Part shown: positions 1 to 11,319 of the stretch, piece by piece | Numbering within the stretch: position 1 is the stretch's first letter | Layout of the letters: every line of letters begins with the position of its first letter | From: Beverwykella pulmonaria | Lineage: Eukaryota > Ascomycota > Dothideomycetes > Pleosporales > Melanommataceae | Length of the DNA: 64,000 bases | Direction: 5' to 3' | NCBI GenBank assembly: GCA_001599595.1 | Contig: BCHH01000005.1 | Coordinates: 1,123,552-1,187,551 of the forward strand | The notes under the pieces: generated by a model | Seen by the model: the letters and a program-made list of their open reading frames with translations, nothing else | Databases searched by the model: none | Told to the model about the DNA's origin: nothing | Translations under genes and position numbers: made by a program

Positions 1-1909
1 GTAGAATTTTCGACTGCACTTTGAGCGACCAGCTAATTAGAGAACATGTATTTAATTTAACCCCCACCTCTCCCAACTCATGATACTACTTTTGGCAGTC
101 TAAATGACACGGAAAACACCATTGGAGCGGAAAGAAAACTTGCGAAAAGCCGCAACGCCGGTCCGGTGGCTCAAGCGACCTTTAAGGCGTTCGGTAGTGT
201 CAGACTCTCTACTAATGGCTGCAGGTGAACCATTGGGTGTTAAAGAAATCAGGACATCAGTGAGATGTGGCGCTTAAGGCTGAAAACTGTTCGCCATGAA
301 GAAGATGGAAATTAAGAGATCAAACTGCTCAACCCGACCGTGTCGCAAGTCAGACACGGGGTAACCTTCTCAGTCGAAGGGGTGGGTAAATTTAGAAGAT
401 GATGAGTAAATCACTTTCATGTCAAAGCGGAATTGCCCTATTTTATTTGTCGCCGGTCTTACGGAAGATTGAACGATCTTTCCGCCGCTACTTGAAATCG
501 ATATTGATATCGAATGTCTCGAGCTGCGCCATAACACCGAGTACATATCACACGCATAATTTTTTTTGTAACTCTAGTAACGTCACTGCAATGTGCACAT
601 TTCATAAGCTACTCTGAGTAAGATTACCTATTAAATATCACATAAAGAGCATACGGCCTCCCTAATTCTTCCCCACTCGAAGTTTGGCAAACCCTTTGGC
701 GACTATGGCATCAGAAGGCCCTTGGTTTATCCGACGAAGCGTTTGTAAGTGACAGAGTCCCACTTCGAACTTTTTTCAATTTCCAAGCTGTCCACATCGG
801 TAATCATGGGGCACTCAAATAACTGTTGCATTGTCATCGGGATTTGCTTGAACGAGTCTACCAAGGTATTACCTGGTTCGTGCCATACACAACTGTTTCT
901 TCTTCTCATTGAACTACTGCAAGGACTTCACTAGCCGCAGCTTGATTTTCCAGGGCCATGCACTTAATAAGGATTTTAAGGAGTTGCAGTAAACAGGGGG
1001 TGGATGTTGTATTGCCAGACGATATTCGCCATCACGCTTGCATTTTTCACCCTCATCCACAGTTGTATAGGGACAATGACGGTATCCGGCCTGGCGTTTC
1101 TGAATCAAAATGACCAGATTCCCACCATCGAATACCTTGACCGGAAGCTCAACGCATCTGCAACATATTTTCATGAGTTTAGTTGTTGGGCCTCATGGAT
1201 TCATGACCTAAGAGCTGCTTGAAAGCAGTGAGGGAAAATGGGGTTTCCACATGGTGAAGTGAGAATAGATCTTGAAAAAGAAGCCCATAGCAAGACCAAC
1301 TTCGTACCATGTCGCGGAGCATCATTCCAAGTAAAAGTCCTTAAAATAGAGCTAATAATCAGTAGTTAGTGTCAGAGGGATTGGCAAGATTTGAGTAAGT
1401 CGAAGACTAATTCAGTGGCCTAGCCAAGTCAGTGAATGCAAGCCGTAGATAAGTAAGCGGTACAGATAGTACCTGAATATAGCCATTCACTGTGCAAGCA
1501 TAGTGTCAAGAGAATAGAGACACCGGGGATTTCCTCACCACTTGTCCCATGCACGCACCTAATGGAATAATAACTTCTACGACACACGGCTATTGCAATC
1601 AAACACCAAACAAGAGACCAAGAGATAACAGACCAAACATTTTATCGATGAATGGCGACGACCACCGTTGAAATCCGTTCCTCTTACGGCAAGTCATGAC
1701 AAATTCTATTTGCTGTGAAGCATGCGGTGGGCTGAGATCGTGATTGAAATGGTAGCAGTCATTCAGTAAAAGCGGTTAAAACAAGCGAGACACGAAGTGG
1801 GTCTCTTCTTGTTAGCTCGATATCATACCTCCCGAACAACATCTCAATCACGCCTTTAAATCGGGCTGTGTGGTATCGCCTAGACTTTTGCTCATCTGAA
1901 GGTTATGGA
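1..1909. other. Gene-poor stretch left of the hAT-like element
   Basis: No convincing gene is visible. Short ORFs occur on both strands (for example minus 914-1174 and 727-909), but none shows a domain I recognise and none joins to a neighbour by plausible splice sites. The minus-strand ORFs at 727-1174 contain a few cysteines and could be relics of a decayed gene; I cannot support that further. Confidence 0.4.
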
Positions 1910-3022
1910 CAGCGTGGTCAACGTACCGTAGTACGCCATACAATTACGGACCGTAATGGTGAATTGCTCCGTACGTACGTAACAGCCATATGAGCCGTAC
2001 CGTAGCCGTATTTGTATATAATTTGTCCCGTAATTACGGCTGTACGGCCGCCTTCTTAAGTGGTATTTTGGCTATTTTGGCAGTTACTTTTAATGTAACA
2101 CAACGCCTGAATCACTAAGCGTCGCAGGCTATATTCCCTTAAGTGTTTAGCTAAACCCAACGCAGTAACTTATTAACCTTTGCATACAAAATAGAGCAAT
2201 ACTTACAATCTTAGGCTTTGCAATCATCTCAAGCTTTAGCCGCGTATACGCCCTATTATACTGCCACGCTGAGGAGAGCTTTTAAAGCTTCTACTAGCCG
2301 CCTGCTATTACTGTCACGTATATCACGTGTTCTACTATGTCACGTGTATCACGTATGTCACGTGTCTCACATGACATACCATATGTCCTATTCTAGCTAG
2401 CTCACCCTTCATGGGTATATATAGTCGTCGTGCGAGCAGTCAGCTCTTCACAGCTTTCTCACTCTTTATACACACTTTCCATCAGACAGTTGACTTCCGC
2501 CTCTACTTGTGACAGTTACTAGAGCTATCTTAGCTATCTTAATCGTGTGAGAGTACACTAGGCGTTTTTTTTAAGCAATCTTATGAGGCATGGTGTGACG
2601 ATATTATACATCGCCAGCCCCTAAAGGCACTCAGGCAGGCTACGGGCCAGCCACGGGCCAGTCACGGGTCCTCAAAATAATCACGTGACTAAGTCAGGCT
2701 CACGTGACCTCACAGAAGTATATAACCTTCTCAACGTTCCTGAGTCAACCTCAAAGATTCATCTCAATACAATAATACACCTATATTCAAGCCCTCTACT
2801 TACAAAACTCCTCACACAAAGCTCAACACCAAGAAAACGATCACCAATTACCTAATTTGGAAAGTGCTATACGCTCCGTAGCGTGCCCTGGATGTCCTGC
2901 TACGGTTACGGACCGTAATCCACCTTTTTTGGCGGTCGCCGTACGTACGTAACCACCATACAAGCCGTACCGTACAGCAACAAGGACCTCCCGTACCGTA
3001 CTACGCTACGTTGACTACGCTG
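1910..3022. mobile_element. Non-autonomous hAT-like DNA transposon (about 1.1 kb)
   Basis: The element begins CAGCGTGGTCAACGTA at 1910 and ends with the near-perfect inverse at 2997-3022; 24 of 26 terminal bases match as an inverted repeat. It is flanked by an exact 8-bp direct repeat, GTTATGGA, at 1902-1909 and 3023-3030. An 8-bp target duplication with termini starting CAG is the hallmark of hAT elements. Both subterminal zones are rich in short TACGTACG/CCGTACGG motifs, as hAT transposase-binding zones often are. No transposase ORF is present, so it could only move with a transposase supplied elsewhere. An LTR relic is nested inside at about 2312-2514. A promoter-like stretch with a TATA motif (tatataacc, about 2718) precedes the right end. 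Confidence 0.8.
2312..2514 (+). repeat. Solo LTR (copy 1), nested in the hAT-like element
   Basis: It starts TGTCACGTATATCACG and ends CTTGTGACA, the short inverted TG..CA ends of an LTR. The core (CATATGTCCTATTCTAG, tatatatag, GTGCGAGCAGTCAGCTC) is shared with copies near 27690, 54981 and 60539. Flanking pentamers are attac (2307-2311) and gttac (2515-2519), 4 of 5 matching, which fits a decayed 5-bp target duplication. The left part holds extra TCACGTG repeats, so the true start could instead be 2356. No internal retroelement sequence follows. Confidence 0.65.
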
Positions 3023-3030
3023 GTTATGGA

Positions 3031-3524
3031 ATACTTGATAGACTTAGGCAGGGCACATAATCCTGCCTTAGATCCCAGCCTCCTCCCCGCTACACCTTTG
3101 GTATGGCAATAGCAACGATGATTATAGCAAACCGATATCTATCAATCCAAACGATGGTTGTCTCATACACCTAGAAAGTCTCTGAATAACCCTCATGGCC
3201 TTGTCTTGATCATAGGTGTTGGGATAATGCCGGCACGCGACACCCATACCACAGGTCCACAGCTGGGCACCTATGACTCGGCCTCATTACCAAGGATACA
3301 CAGAACATCCGCCATCACCATGAACTCACCCGTATCATCTGGTATTGGTAAATCTTTCCAGAATTTATGCAACTAGTTATGAGATAACGAAACCAGTTCT
3401 CAACAACCATGGACACGTTCTGTCTACACCCAGCTAGTTACGTTCAAGGCTGGGGATTAGAAAGACGATTGGACTATCAAAAACTTGAGAACTTGTAAAT
3501 AGAGGACTGTCCAGCCCTTGGCTC
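3031..3524. other. Spacer with no visible gene
   Basis: I see nothing coding here beyond short ORFs, such as 3158-3376 on plus, with no recognisable features. Confidence 0.4.
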
Positions 3525-5774
3525 ATGAGCTGGACCCTCTTATTTGACATGAGCCAAGCTTTCGTAGAACCTTCAGACTTCACTTTCGAAATGCCTGACA
3601 ATACCTCGATGGAGGAACGTCAGCTTTCCCAAGGCTTCCTAACACAGGACACTCGCAGACGGTTGAGGCCATCTCTGATCGTTCTCTTGCAATTGATAGA
3701 CCCTTTCTAGACCCTTTCGCGGTCAATGCCGAAAGTTGCGTAGATATTGGCTTTACGTCTTCCGCCAGTCCATTTCACCACAAACGAACGACGCATGAAC
3801 TGCATGGACGGGAATCTTCGAGCACTGCCACGATTTTGAAAGGTAGTAGTCTGGCGCCTCCAACTCCTTTAAATCTTGAGGAAATGCCTCGGTGCCGTTA
3901 CTGGCAGCCACCGAGTATCAACTCTAATCAAACTCCTGGTGAGAAAATCCCCTTGCCGACTTAGATATTTCTCAGATTGCTCTCATTGTTTAGAAGTCAA
4001 GGCAATCCAGCTAATCTGCGCGTTCAAAATTCGGGATCAAAGCCTCAATTCTGGGAACACGTATGGAACGGACGACAATTCTCAACATTCAGTGATCTCC
4101 TACGGCACCAAGGGGAGATATCCGGTCGTTCAGGATACTCGCATCAGGGTGGAATTCACACCAAACGGGCGAAGGTTCAGCTTCAGTAGCCAAGTCTCAG
4201 CAGGAGAGATTTTCCAGCTACAACGCCGTTCGACGATGAGCAGCGAAATTTTCCTAACAGTAATCTACCACAAGTTAAGCATGCCCGACCAATTTTGCCT
4301 GGGAGCGCATCAACTTGGGCCCTGTAATCCCCTAACAGTCCCCGAGGAGATTTGAGTCGAGCTATTTCCGCAGCCAGTATACAGAGTCGCCAAGGTAGGA
4401 TCAGTACGAGGCCTTCCAGTATACAAAGTAGAGCTAGCTCAGGCCATGGGGAATTTATCTTCGAAGCCAATCCTACGCGCTCCTCAAGCAGGGCTTGGGC
4501 GGCTTCTGGACGGCGCGGCCCACTGGACACAATCGCTGAGGCCGGGATGAATGCGCTGAAAAAACTGAGGGCATGCTGGCGGTTCAAGGTTCTGAAAAAA
4601 TTAGTACGTCTTTTGGATTAACATATTTGTTAAGCTAATTGAATCTATTTAGTCCAAGGATGAGACGCCTTGTCCCGCGTGTTCTGAGCGAAATCAAGAC
4701 TCCCAGTGGCCAGCTTCAAACTGTGATGCGTCCTATCATTCTGTGTCCTCGCGCGATAACAGACCGCCTCATCCAACCATCAGTTACCTCACCAGTTACT
4801 AGCCCCTAGATCACTAACGAATCTGCCGAGAAAGCCGAAGATGCAGCAGGGGATTTGGATCTTACTGCACTGCTTCCGGGCGACCTAGTCTCATCGACAG
4901 ATGAAGCACAGGATAAAAAAAATGGTGACACTGTCCGACGCAGTGACAGACGTGGAAACTTTTGCGTCTTCTTTTGCAACAGCTTAGAAGCCTCTTCACG
5001 AATGTACTATCAATATTCACCAGCATTTAATTCAGTGCCCTTGGATGAAGAGGATGGTGCGGTCTCTACCTTCATCTACCAATTTGGACAATTTATAATT
5101 TTGTGGATATGCTGAATTCTGCTGCGACCTACCAAGCCTACTGCTAAACTGTGAGTGTGAATTGATTCAGCTCGTTGAAAGAACTGACCCACTTGAAAGG
5201 ATTAATTGGTTGCTCAAGCACTCATTTGTCTGCGTATTAGCCTCGAAGTCTTGCGTAATAAATTGCGCCTTCCTACCTGGTACGAGCATCTTGATTATCA
5301 CGGGCAGAGTAATTACAAGATCAATAATGTCCCTGAATTACAGATTCCATTGGCTAAATACGTCGAAGAGCTCTCGCAGGTATTCTTCAAGAAAGAGAAT
5401 CTACGAGGCACTGATTAGTGGCTTTCAGCTAATAGCCTTTGCTTTCAGGGTTCGTTCAGGAAAGTACTGTGCAGCATAATTACAGCAGGCGACGTACCAG
5501 AGCATATAAAACTCCTTCGAAACAGTATTTGTATCTGGCCGTTCGATTGTTTATCGCCAGGTCCGGATCGTATGACCCATTAGTCACGGAACGGGACTCT
5601 CAAAACAATCAGGCAGAGCCTTCGGTCGTGTCCCACTTCACAACTGCTGATATTTATTTAAATAAATCCTGCTGGAGATCGCAGAGAATTTCCAGCTCTG
5701 CCGATTCTCTTCAAGGGCTGTTCGAAGACAAAGGAGAATCCTTGGAAACAAATGAAACGAGCCAACAACCCTAA
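3525..5774 (+). pseudogene. Decayed fungal Zn-cluster-type regulator
   Basis: Several frames together spell a family I recognise from filamentous fungi: Ser-rich region, then GRRGPLDTIAEAGMNALKK, then an ACWRxKxLKK cysteine cluster (about 4490-4600). A likely intron (GTACGT at about 4600 to TTTAG) leads to PCPACSERNQ. Later come a helical stretch (ISLEVLRNKLRLPTWYE, from about 5230) and YLYLAVRLFIARSGSYDPL (about 5520-5580). It is broken: in-frame TAG at 4187-4189, TAA at 4325-4327 and TAG at 5416-5418, plus at least one frameshift between 5420 and 5520. A cluster Cys reads Phe (CWRF instead of CWRC). The first two stops are each one C-to-T change from Gln codons. The left limit is approximate. 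Family assignment rests on motif memory, not a search. Confidence 0.55.
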
Positions 5775-6639
5775 AGTACTGCAACCTCAGTCTGCAGCGA
5801 TCTTGCAAAAGAAGCAATCAAAGTGGGACCCACAAGAAGACGTTGAAATCATTAAGCTTCGTGGTAAAGGCATGAAATGGGACGGTATTTCAAAGCATTT
5901 ACAAGGATTTTCGGCGATCTCCTGTCGCTTGAGATACCAAAATTACCTAGAAAAGAGCTTCACATGGGACGAAGAGAGGAAGAACAAGATCTCAAGATTA
6001 TACTCCAGGTAAGAATTGGAGCCCAAAACAAAGCCTAGGAACTATACACAATAGAAACACTCTGGGTTGACTTTAATACAGATTCAAAGAGCAGATGTGG
6101 GAGAAAATTGATACGGAAATGGGAGTACTCTGGCCGTCAGCTGAGATTCAGGCATGGAAGCTCGGCCTACGGGAGATAAACACTCGTTCGAACGCTCCCA
6201 TCTTTCCGTCAAGAACTACCACATTATCATCCTTGTCACCCTTTCGTCCCTAACGAGTACTATTGATGCCCATGTAACTCCCTTCATGCAAACCAGCGTA
6301 ACAACTGTATTTACATCTGAGGTCAATACGCCTACCAACCAGTCTCCAGGTCCAATACATATGGCCCCTTCTAGACAATTCAGCATTCAAATCATGACGA
6401 CCAAGAACCAACAAGGACAAGATATCCACCCTCCAGTCGAAACCTCAGGACCATCAAAGCTTCGCGAAGAAAGGAGCATACGCAATTTAGAGGCTTCCGC
6501 GAGATTCCGAGCTCGGAGGAACGAGAAGGAACGGGAAGCCGTACTTAGGGTACTCGAACTGGAACAGCGGGAGCGAGAGTCTACACGTAGGATATCTCAT
6601 CTAGCACAACGGGTTCATGACGCAGTTGAAGATATATAA
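5752..6639 (+). pseudogene. SANT/Myb-like domain gene with a bZIP-like tail in another frame
   Basis: From ATG 5752 the protein reads through a Myb/SANT-like module: KWDPQEDVEIIKLRGKGMKW, then ISCRLRYQNYLEK, and WDEERKNK. A clean intron (GTAAGA at 6009 to ACAG at 6081) joins it to FKEQMWEKIDTEMG, the usual continuation of this family. That frame then stops at about 6252. In a different frame, 6154-6639 encodes NLEASARFRARRNEKERE followed by a Glu/Arg/Leu-rich helix, which resembles the bZIP basic region of the Met4/Cys-3 type (NxxASARFRxRR). I found no good intron linking the two frames. Either there is a frameshift or two genes overlap. The locus lies next to another broken regulator, which favours decay. 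Confidence 0.5.
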
Positions 6640-8100
6640 TATTACCATAGCGAGAGAGACTACTTCAGATCAAGAGCTGGTCGAGACGAATTTTCCGTAC
6701 GACCCCTTTCCCCATGGCGATGGTGAAGAGACATCGCACTCCGCACCTTCGGTGTTCAACAATACACTAATAACAATATTTAGTGCGCACGCTTGGAATA
6801 AGTGTGATAATTGTCGATCATAACGGCTACACAAATCATGCTAGATGTCATATCGGTCCCTTACAATATCAACACTAACCTTAGTAGGTAAGTTTTGAGC
6901 AAGTCTAGGCCAGAACCGACCCTACAATGTAGCATTTTCACAGATCAGGAACTAGAGCATATGCAGAATCAACTTCAGACGCTTCCCGCTCAAGCCCGCA
7001 CTCTTTACCGCAGGCGCAAGGTAAAGTGACAGGATACGAGATCGTGCAATAATTGCTGAAGGCTTAAGAAAGACTGTCATTTCACAGACAGACCACTTCC
7101 AAAGTAGCTCCATGCATGGATTCTAGCGAATTTCGGAAAAGACAGTTGGTTTTATTAGTCGGCATCGGCCACGTTGGGTTGAGTGGCATAATGATGGCAC
7201 GGGTAAAGCACAAGCCATAGCTGCGCAGAGCGATCAGAAGCAAGGACCTGCACGGAATTTCTGGTATCTAAATACGATATTCGCTGCACTAAAAGCTAGA
7301 TACATCTTACTGTTCCTGCAAAGCTCTTGAATAGAGTTGTATGGTGTGACTTATTGTATGGTCCCCGACAATGACGGTTGTCTTCTGACAGGTTAACAAA
7401 CATCTCGGACGGCACAACATTTGATGTCACCCTTGCCAATGGTGGTGTGAGGAGTATTTTGACCCTCCATCTTGGATCTGGTCAGAGGTTTCCGATCTCT
7501 TTCAAAAAATGTAAAACGAAGATGGGCTCCATCTCATTATCTCCTTCGTATTTACGAAGACCATGGATAATTATGAACCCTATTTAGCCGGACAGAAGAG
7601 ACCAAAGGATATGCTCAATGATGCCTTGGAGATGAGAGGGGTAGTATTGAGAAATGCAAAGCATCTGCTGGGTGAACGTTGAGGCATGGGGATATTGCAA
7701 AAGCTGATAGATCAAGGCTCGGAGAAGATATATAGAATGACCCTAGTGTGGAAGATGAGTCTCTACAGAAGAATTGGAGCACTACTGCTCGAGATGCCTT
7801 CCGTATTCTGTCAATCAAAGTTGTGGCAACGAGGGCAAATGTGCGAGCCAACTCAATATTGACGGCATTCCGACGAAGAAAAACGATTCCAGAATTGTTC
7901 GATTGGATCCAGTATTTTGAATCAAGGATGCTTCAGCACCTGTTGCACTAGGTAACCGCTCTGCTGCGAGTTCCGTGGGCCATGAGCGATCGCTTGCCTG
8001 GACTGTTGACTGAGGACTCCATCATCCACATTAATGAACTATACTACAGCCTTCTTACTTGCTTACATGGGTGCTTGTATAAAGAGCTAGATCGCTAGCT
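6640..8100. other. Stretch with no supported gene
   Basis: Short ORFs (6617-6823, 7378-7587, 7748-7951 on plus; 7615-7851 on minus) have no recognisable domain. A small open segment after a possible acceptor near 6945 (QELEHMQNQLQTLPAQAR) may be the tail of the preceding decayed locus. Confidence 0.35.
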
Positions 8101-11100
8101 AGGATACTAGTGGTGTTGGAGTGTTGCACCTGGAAATCATCACTTCAATCGCTTCGAATTTGGATCACATTGCATCAAGTAGTCTGCCATACTTATACAG
8201 CCGTACATTACATACATCATACACACCACACCTACATACACATCACACCTACATACCAAAACACATCATCATACCACCCTGCTTACAGAAACTATCAAAC
8301 ACAAAACGTATGGAAAGTACTCTCAAATCTTAGACTTTCATACTTGGATTAAATAGCGAGGAAAATTCCTCTTTCGGTATAATGTACTCACAATTCTCGC
8401 TCAATTTATTTGATCCGCCAATCAGAGAACGGGAGGGTAATTACAAATGCAAATACATACACCCATACGTGTCCACGTTTTCAAAACTGCAGCCTCGGTC
8501 TCCGAATACGCATGAACTAGCCTATAAAAAAGATAGCACAACAATACCGAACGGCTGTTGACAATCTTGTCGGGCATCCAACCCATACCCCTGCAAGTCC
8601 CTATTTGGCATCCTTCCAGAAGAATCTTCGATGGCTGACATGCATGGGTTTCCTCAACGATGACTGGCCAGTCAGCCACCGAAGGCAAAGACAATGATGG
8701 CGCAAGCCTGCACCGCAGCAAGCAATAAAGCTCGGCCATCATAGTATCCATGCTCAAGTGCCTTACGGACTTCCGTGCGGCCACGTTTTCGACCCATGAT
8801 CCTTCCCTCGGCAAGTTGTTCCCATGATCTTGTTTCGTGGGCTGAAGGCGTGAATGACTTTCCAGATTAGGGGTCGAGTACGAGATTGTAGTACAGGGTT
8901 AGGCAACAGAGACGAATAGACAAAGAAGGAAGCGCCAGGCTTAGACAACGCACTCGGATCTGACCTATCCGCGGGTTTGAAGCAGGATTGGAGATATACA
9001 TGTATGCTAATTTGGAGTAGAAAGCGCACGTGCTCCTTGATTGCGTACTCTTCTCTGCTGTTTATAGAAATACGGACGCTAGTTATCTCAAAAATGTCTG
9101 CTTCGTAACACAACATGTAGACAAACTTCCAATCTAATAGACCCTCCGTATTCATCGGCTTTCGATTCCAAAGTCGTAGATATGCTAGATCCCAGCTAAG
9201 CCCTCCATAACACGGGTGAATAGAAGTGGAGATCCGTACCGTTCAGTCGGGCGCCGGATCCCGACTGATCGCATCTGACGTGTGTGGAGCTGGGGCTTGG
9301 AGCTTATGGTGTCTAGCATGTAGTACGGCAAGCATGATCCTTGGGTTGAAGGTGGGGATGCGGATTCCACGTGGTGAAGTTTGATCTTGTCATGGAGGTG
9401 AGTTGGTTGCCTGTTCACTTAGTTTTCGTCTTTGGTTTAATCGGGATGTGAGCGCATGAGTGTACGTAGCTTGGGGAACCAAGGCGTGCTTCGCGGAATA
9501 TACTAAAATTTGTTGGCTTTTGAATTCGTGCGAGAACGTAGGTCGATCTGAACTCTGAAACGTTGAATGCAAAATGTATTGCAGTATATTGTTATCTGCA
9601 ATCATACATGTGACTTGGCATGCAGCAGTTTCACAGCAACACACCGAAATGACTCCTATTCTCGCTACAGAGAAATAGGAAGATGCGAGACAGTGATGTC
9701 ACCTCTATCCCAGACTAACAAGCCATTGGGGGCGGAGTGTTTGCTGCGTACTTTTCGAACTTCAACTTTAGATGGCGGTGTGGATGTAGTAGCTGGCTGA
9801 TTTTGTGACGCGAGGCCCTCCAGAATCCTTAGAACTTTATCCTCGACGTCGCGACGAGCGCGCCCGACGTGGATTGCTTACCTATGGAGAACTCAATGGG
9901 GCCAAAGTGACCCTCAGGCGTGCTGCATTAGTCATAACCGGTAGTATTCATGATCCTACAGATAGAGGATTCCGAGCTATGAGCATTAGGCGACAGTGCG
10001 GCTGCGCTTATGGCGTTAAAATGTTTTAATCACGAAGGATGGAAGGAAGCTTACTATTTCACACGCTGGGAAACAGAAAAAGCGGCGTGAGCTTCGCGCA
10101 GAGATTATGTGAGAGATTGTATCGTTGATGGCGTAGATGTTGAGGTGGTACGGGACGGGCCGTTTGCATGTTCAAGCTGAGGAGAGGCAACAGGATATTG
10201 GCTACTGTGGAGCGTTGGTAACATATGTACATTGAAGATCACACGTCATCGCAGAGCGGATATTCTCGAGGAAGAAAGAAAGTAACAGAGACTTCAGTAC
10301 TTTACAAAAAGCTTCATATGAGAGGAAAACGTATACCTCGGTTTCCCTTCGCCACTACCAACACCCACTCCCCCAATGACGGGTACAATTATACATTCCC
10401 CGATAAATTTTTCCTATAAAGGAATATTGTGTTTAACAGCAACCGTCAACGGTCTAACATCAAGGAAAAGCAACACAAGGTTTATTTGAGTCTTTATGCA
10501 TAAAGGCCACGGCGCTCGCCTCTATTGACATTGCAAAGCTTGTCTACGCCAAGGTATCACAGTCAGCCTCGGTTCTCAAGTAAAAGTCAAGGGTGTTGAA
10601 GATAGTATCTGTAAACGTAAGAATAAAGCACAGCTTTTACACGTAAAAAAGCGCCAATGATTAAACACAAGCTTCTGTGTAATTCACTCATGGAATGCAA
10701 CGTCGGTAGCCCTAAACTGATTCTTTAGACTTGTGTCAAGATATAACGTTATATAGAATTTGAAGGTCAATTTTGCTAGTCATCTGCGCGAACAAAAATT
10801 GGGCTCCAATAGAAAACTCAAAAGGGAAATGGAAGTAAAAAAATGATATCAACGGATTGGAGAGTGAGATCGTGCGGGTGATTAGGACACTTTGTCAGCT
10901 TTATACGCTATGAGGTAGTTTCATGGCGAGCACCTGATAAGAAATGGAGGTAGGAATACGTGTGGACGGAGAAGGGGGAGGAAGATACACAATGCCAGCC
11001 ACACACATCTCGAAGTCCCGAACTTTTCCATATGAATAGCTCGAGGCAAGCCGTGATGACACCTTCCTCGCTGTCGAGGAACAGTATATTATTTGCTATC

Positions 11101-11217
11101 TCATCAGCACCGATTTATCTCTCTATACCCCCAAAGCGTTGTCGTCTCTGAAAGTCCGGGCTCGCCGACCCGTCTCTTTTTACCCAGTCCTACCTTTCGT
11201 GTAGATCTCCACAAACA
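8101..11217. other. Long gene-poor stretch with a CA-rich patch
   Basis: Bases 8205-8275 are a CACAC/ACATAC-rich, low-complexity patch. Several ORFs of 60-130 codons overlap on both strands (for example minus 8422-8814 and 8763-9155), with no recognised motif, no start context and no splice pattern. I cannot support a gene here. Confidence 0.4.
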
Positions 11218-11319
11218 ATGAGTAATGCCTCCACTCCCCTTCCACCTCTAGACTTCCCATCGCCCGACTCACTTAATAATCCACCACAGTACCCTAAAAA
11301 TCTCGAATCTAGGGAGTGA
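11218..11319 (+). CDS. Possible small gene or first exon (33 codons)
   Basis: The ORF starts in a strong fungal context (acaaacaATGAG) after a pyrimidine-rich leader that looks like a transcription start region. It encodes a Pro/Ser/Asn-rich 33-residue peptide beginning MSNASTPLPPLDFPSPD and ending at TGA 11317-11319. The stop overlaps a GTGAGC that would serve as a splice donor; joining to an acceptor at about 11390 would add roughly ten residues. No family recognised. It may equally be a chance ORF. Confidence 0.25.
   Translation: MSNASTPLPPLDFPSPDSLNNPPQYPKNLESRE

Noticed and set aside
8205..8275. CRISPR-like or telomeric repeat
   Set aside because: It is a degenerate CA-rich patch without regular repeat-spacer spacing.
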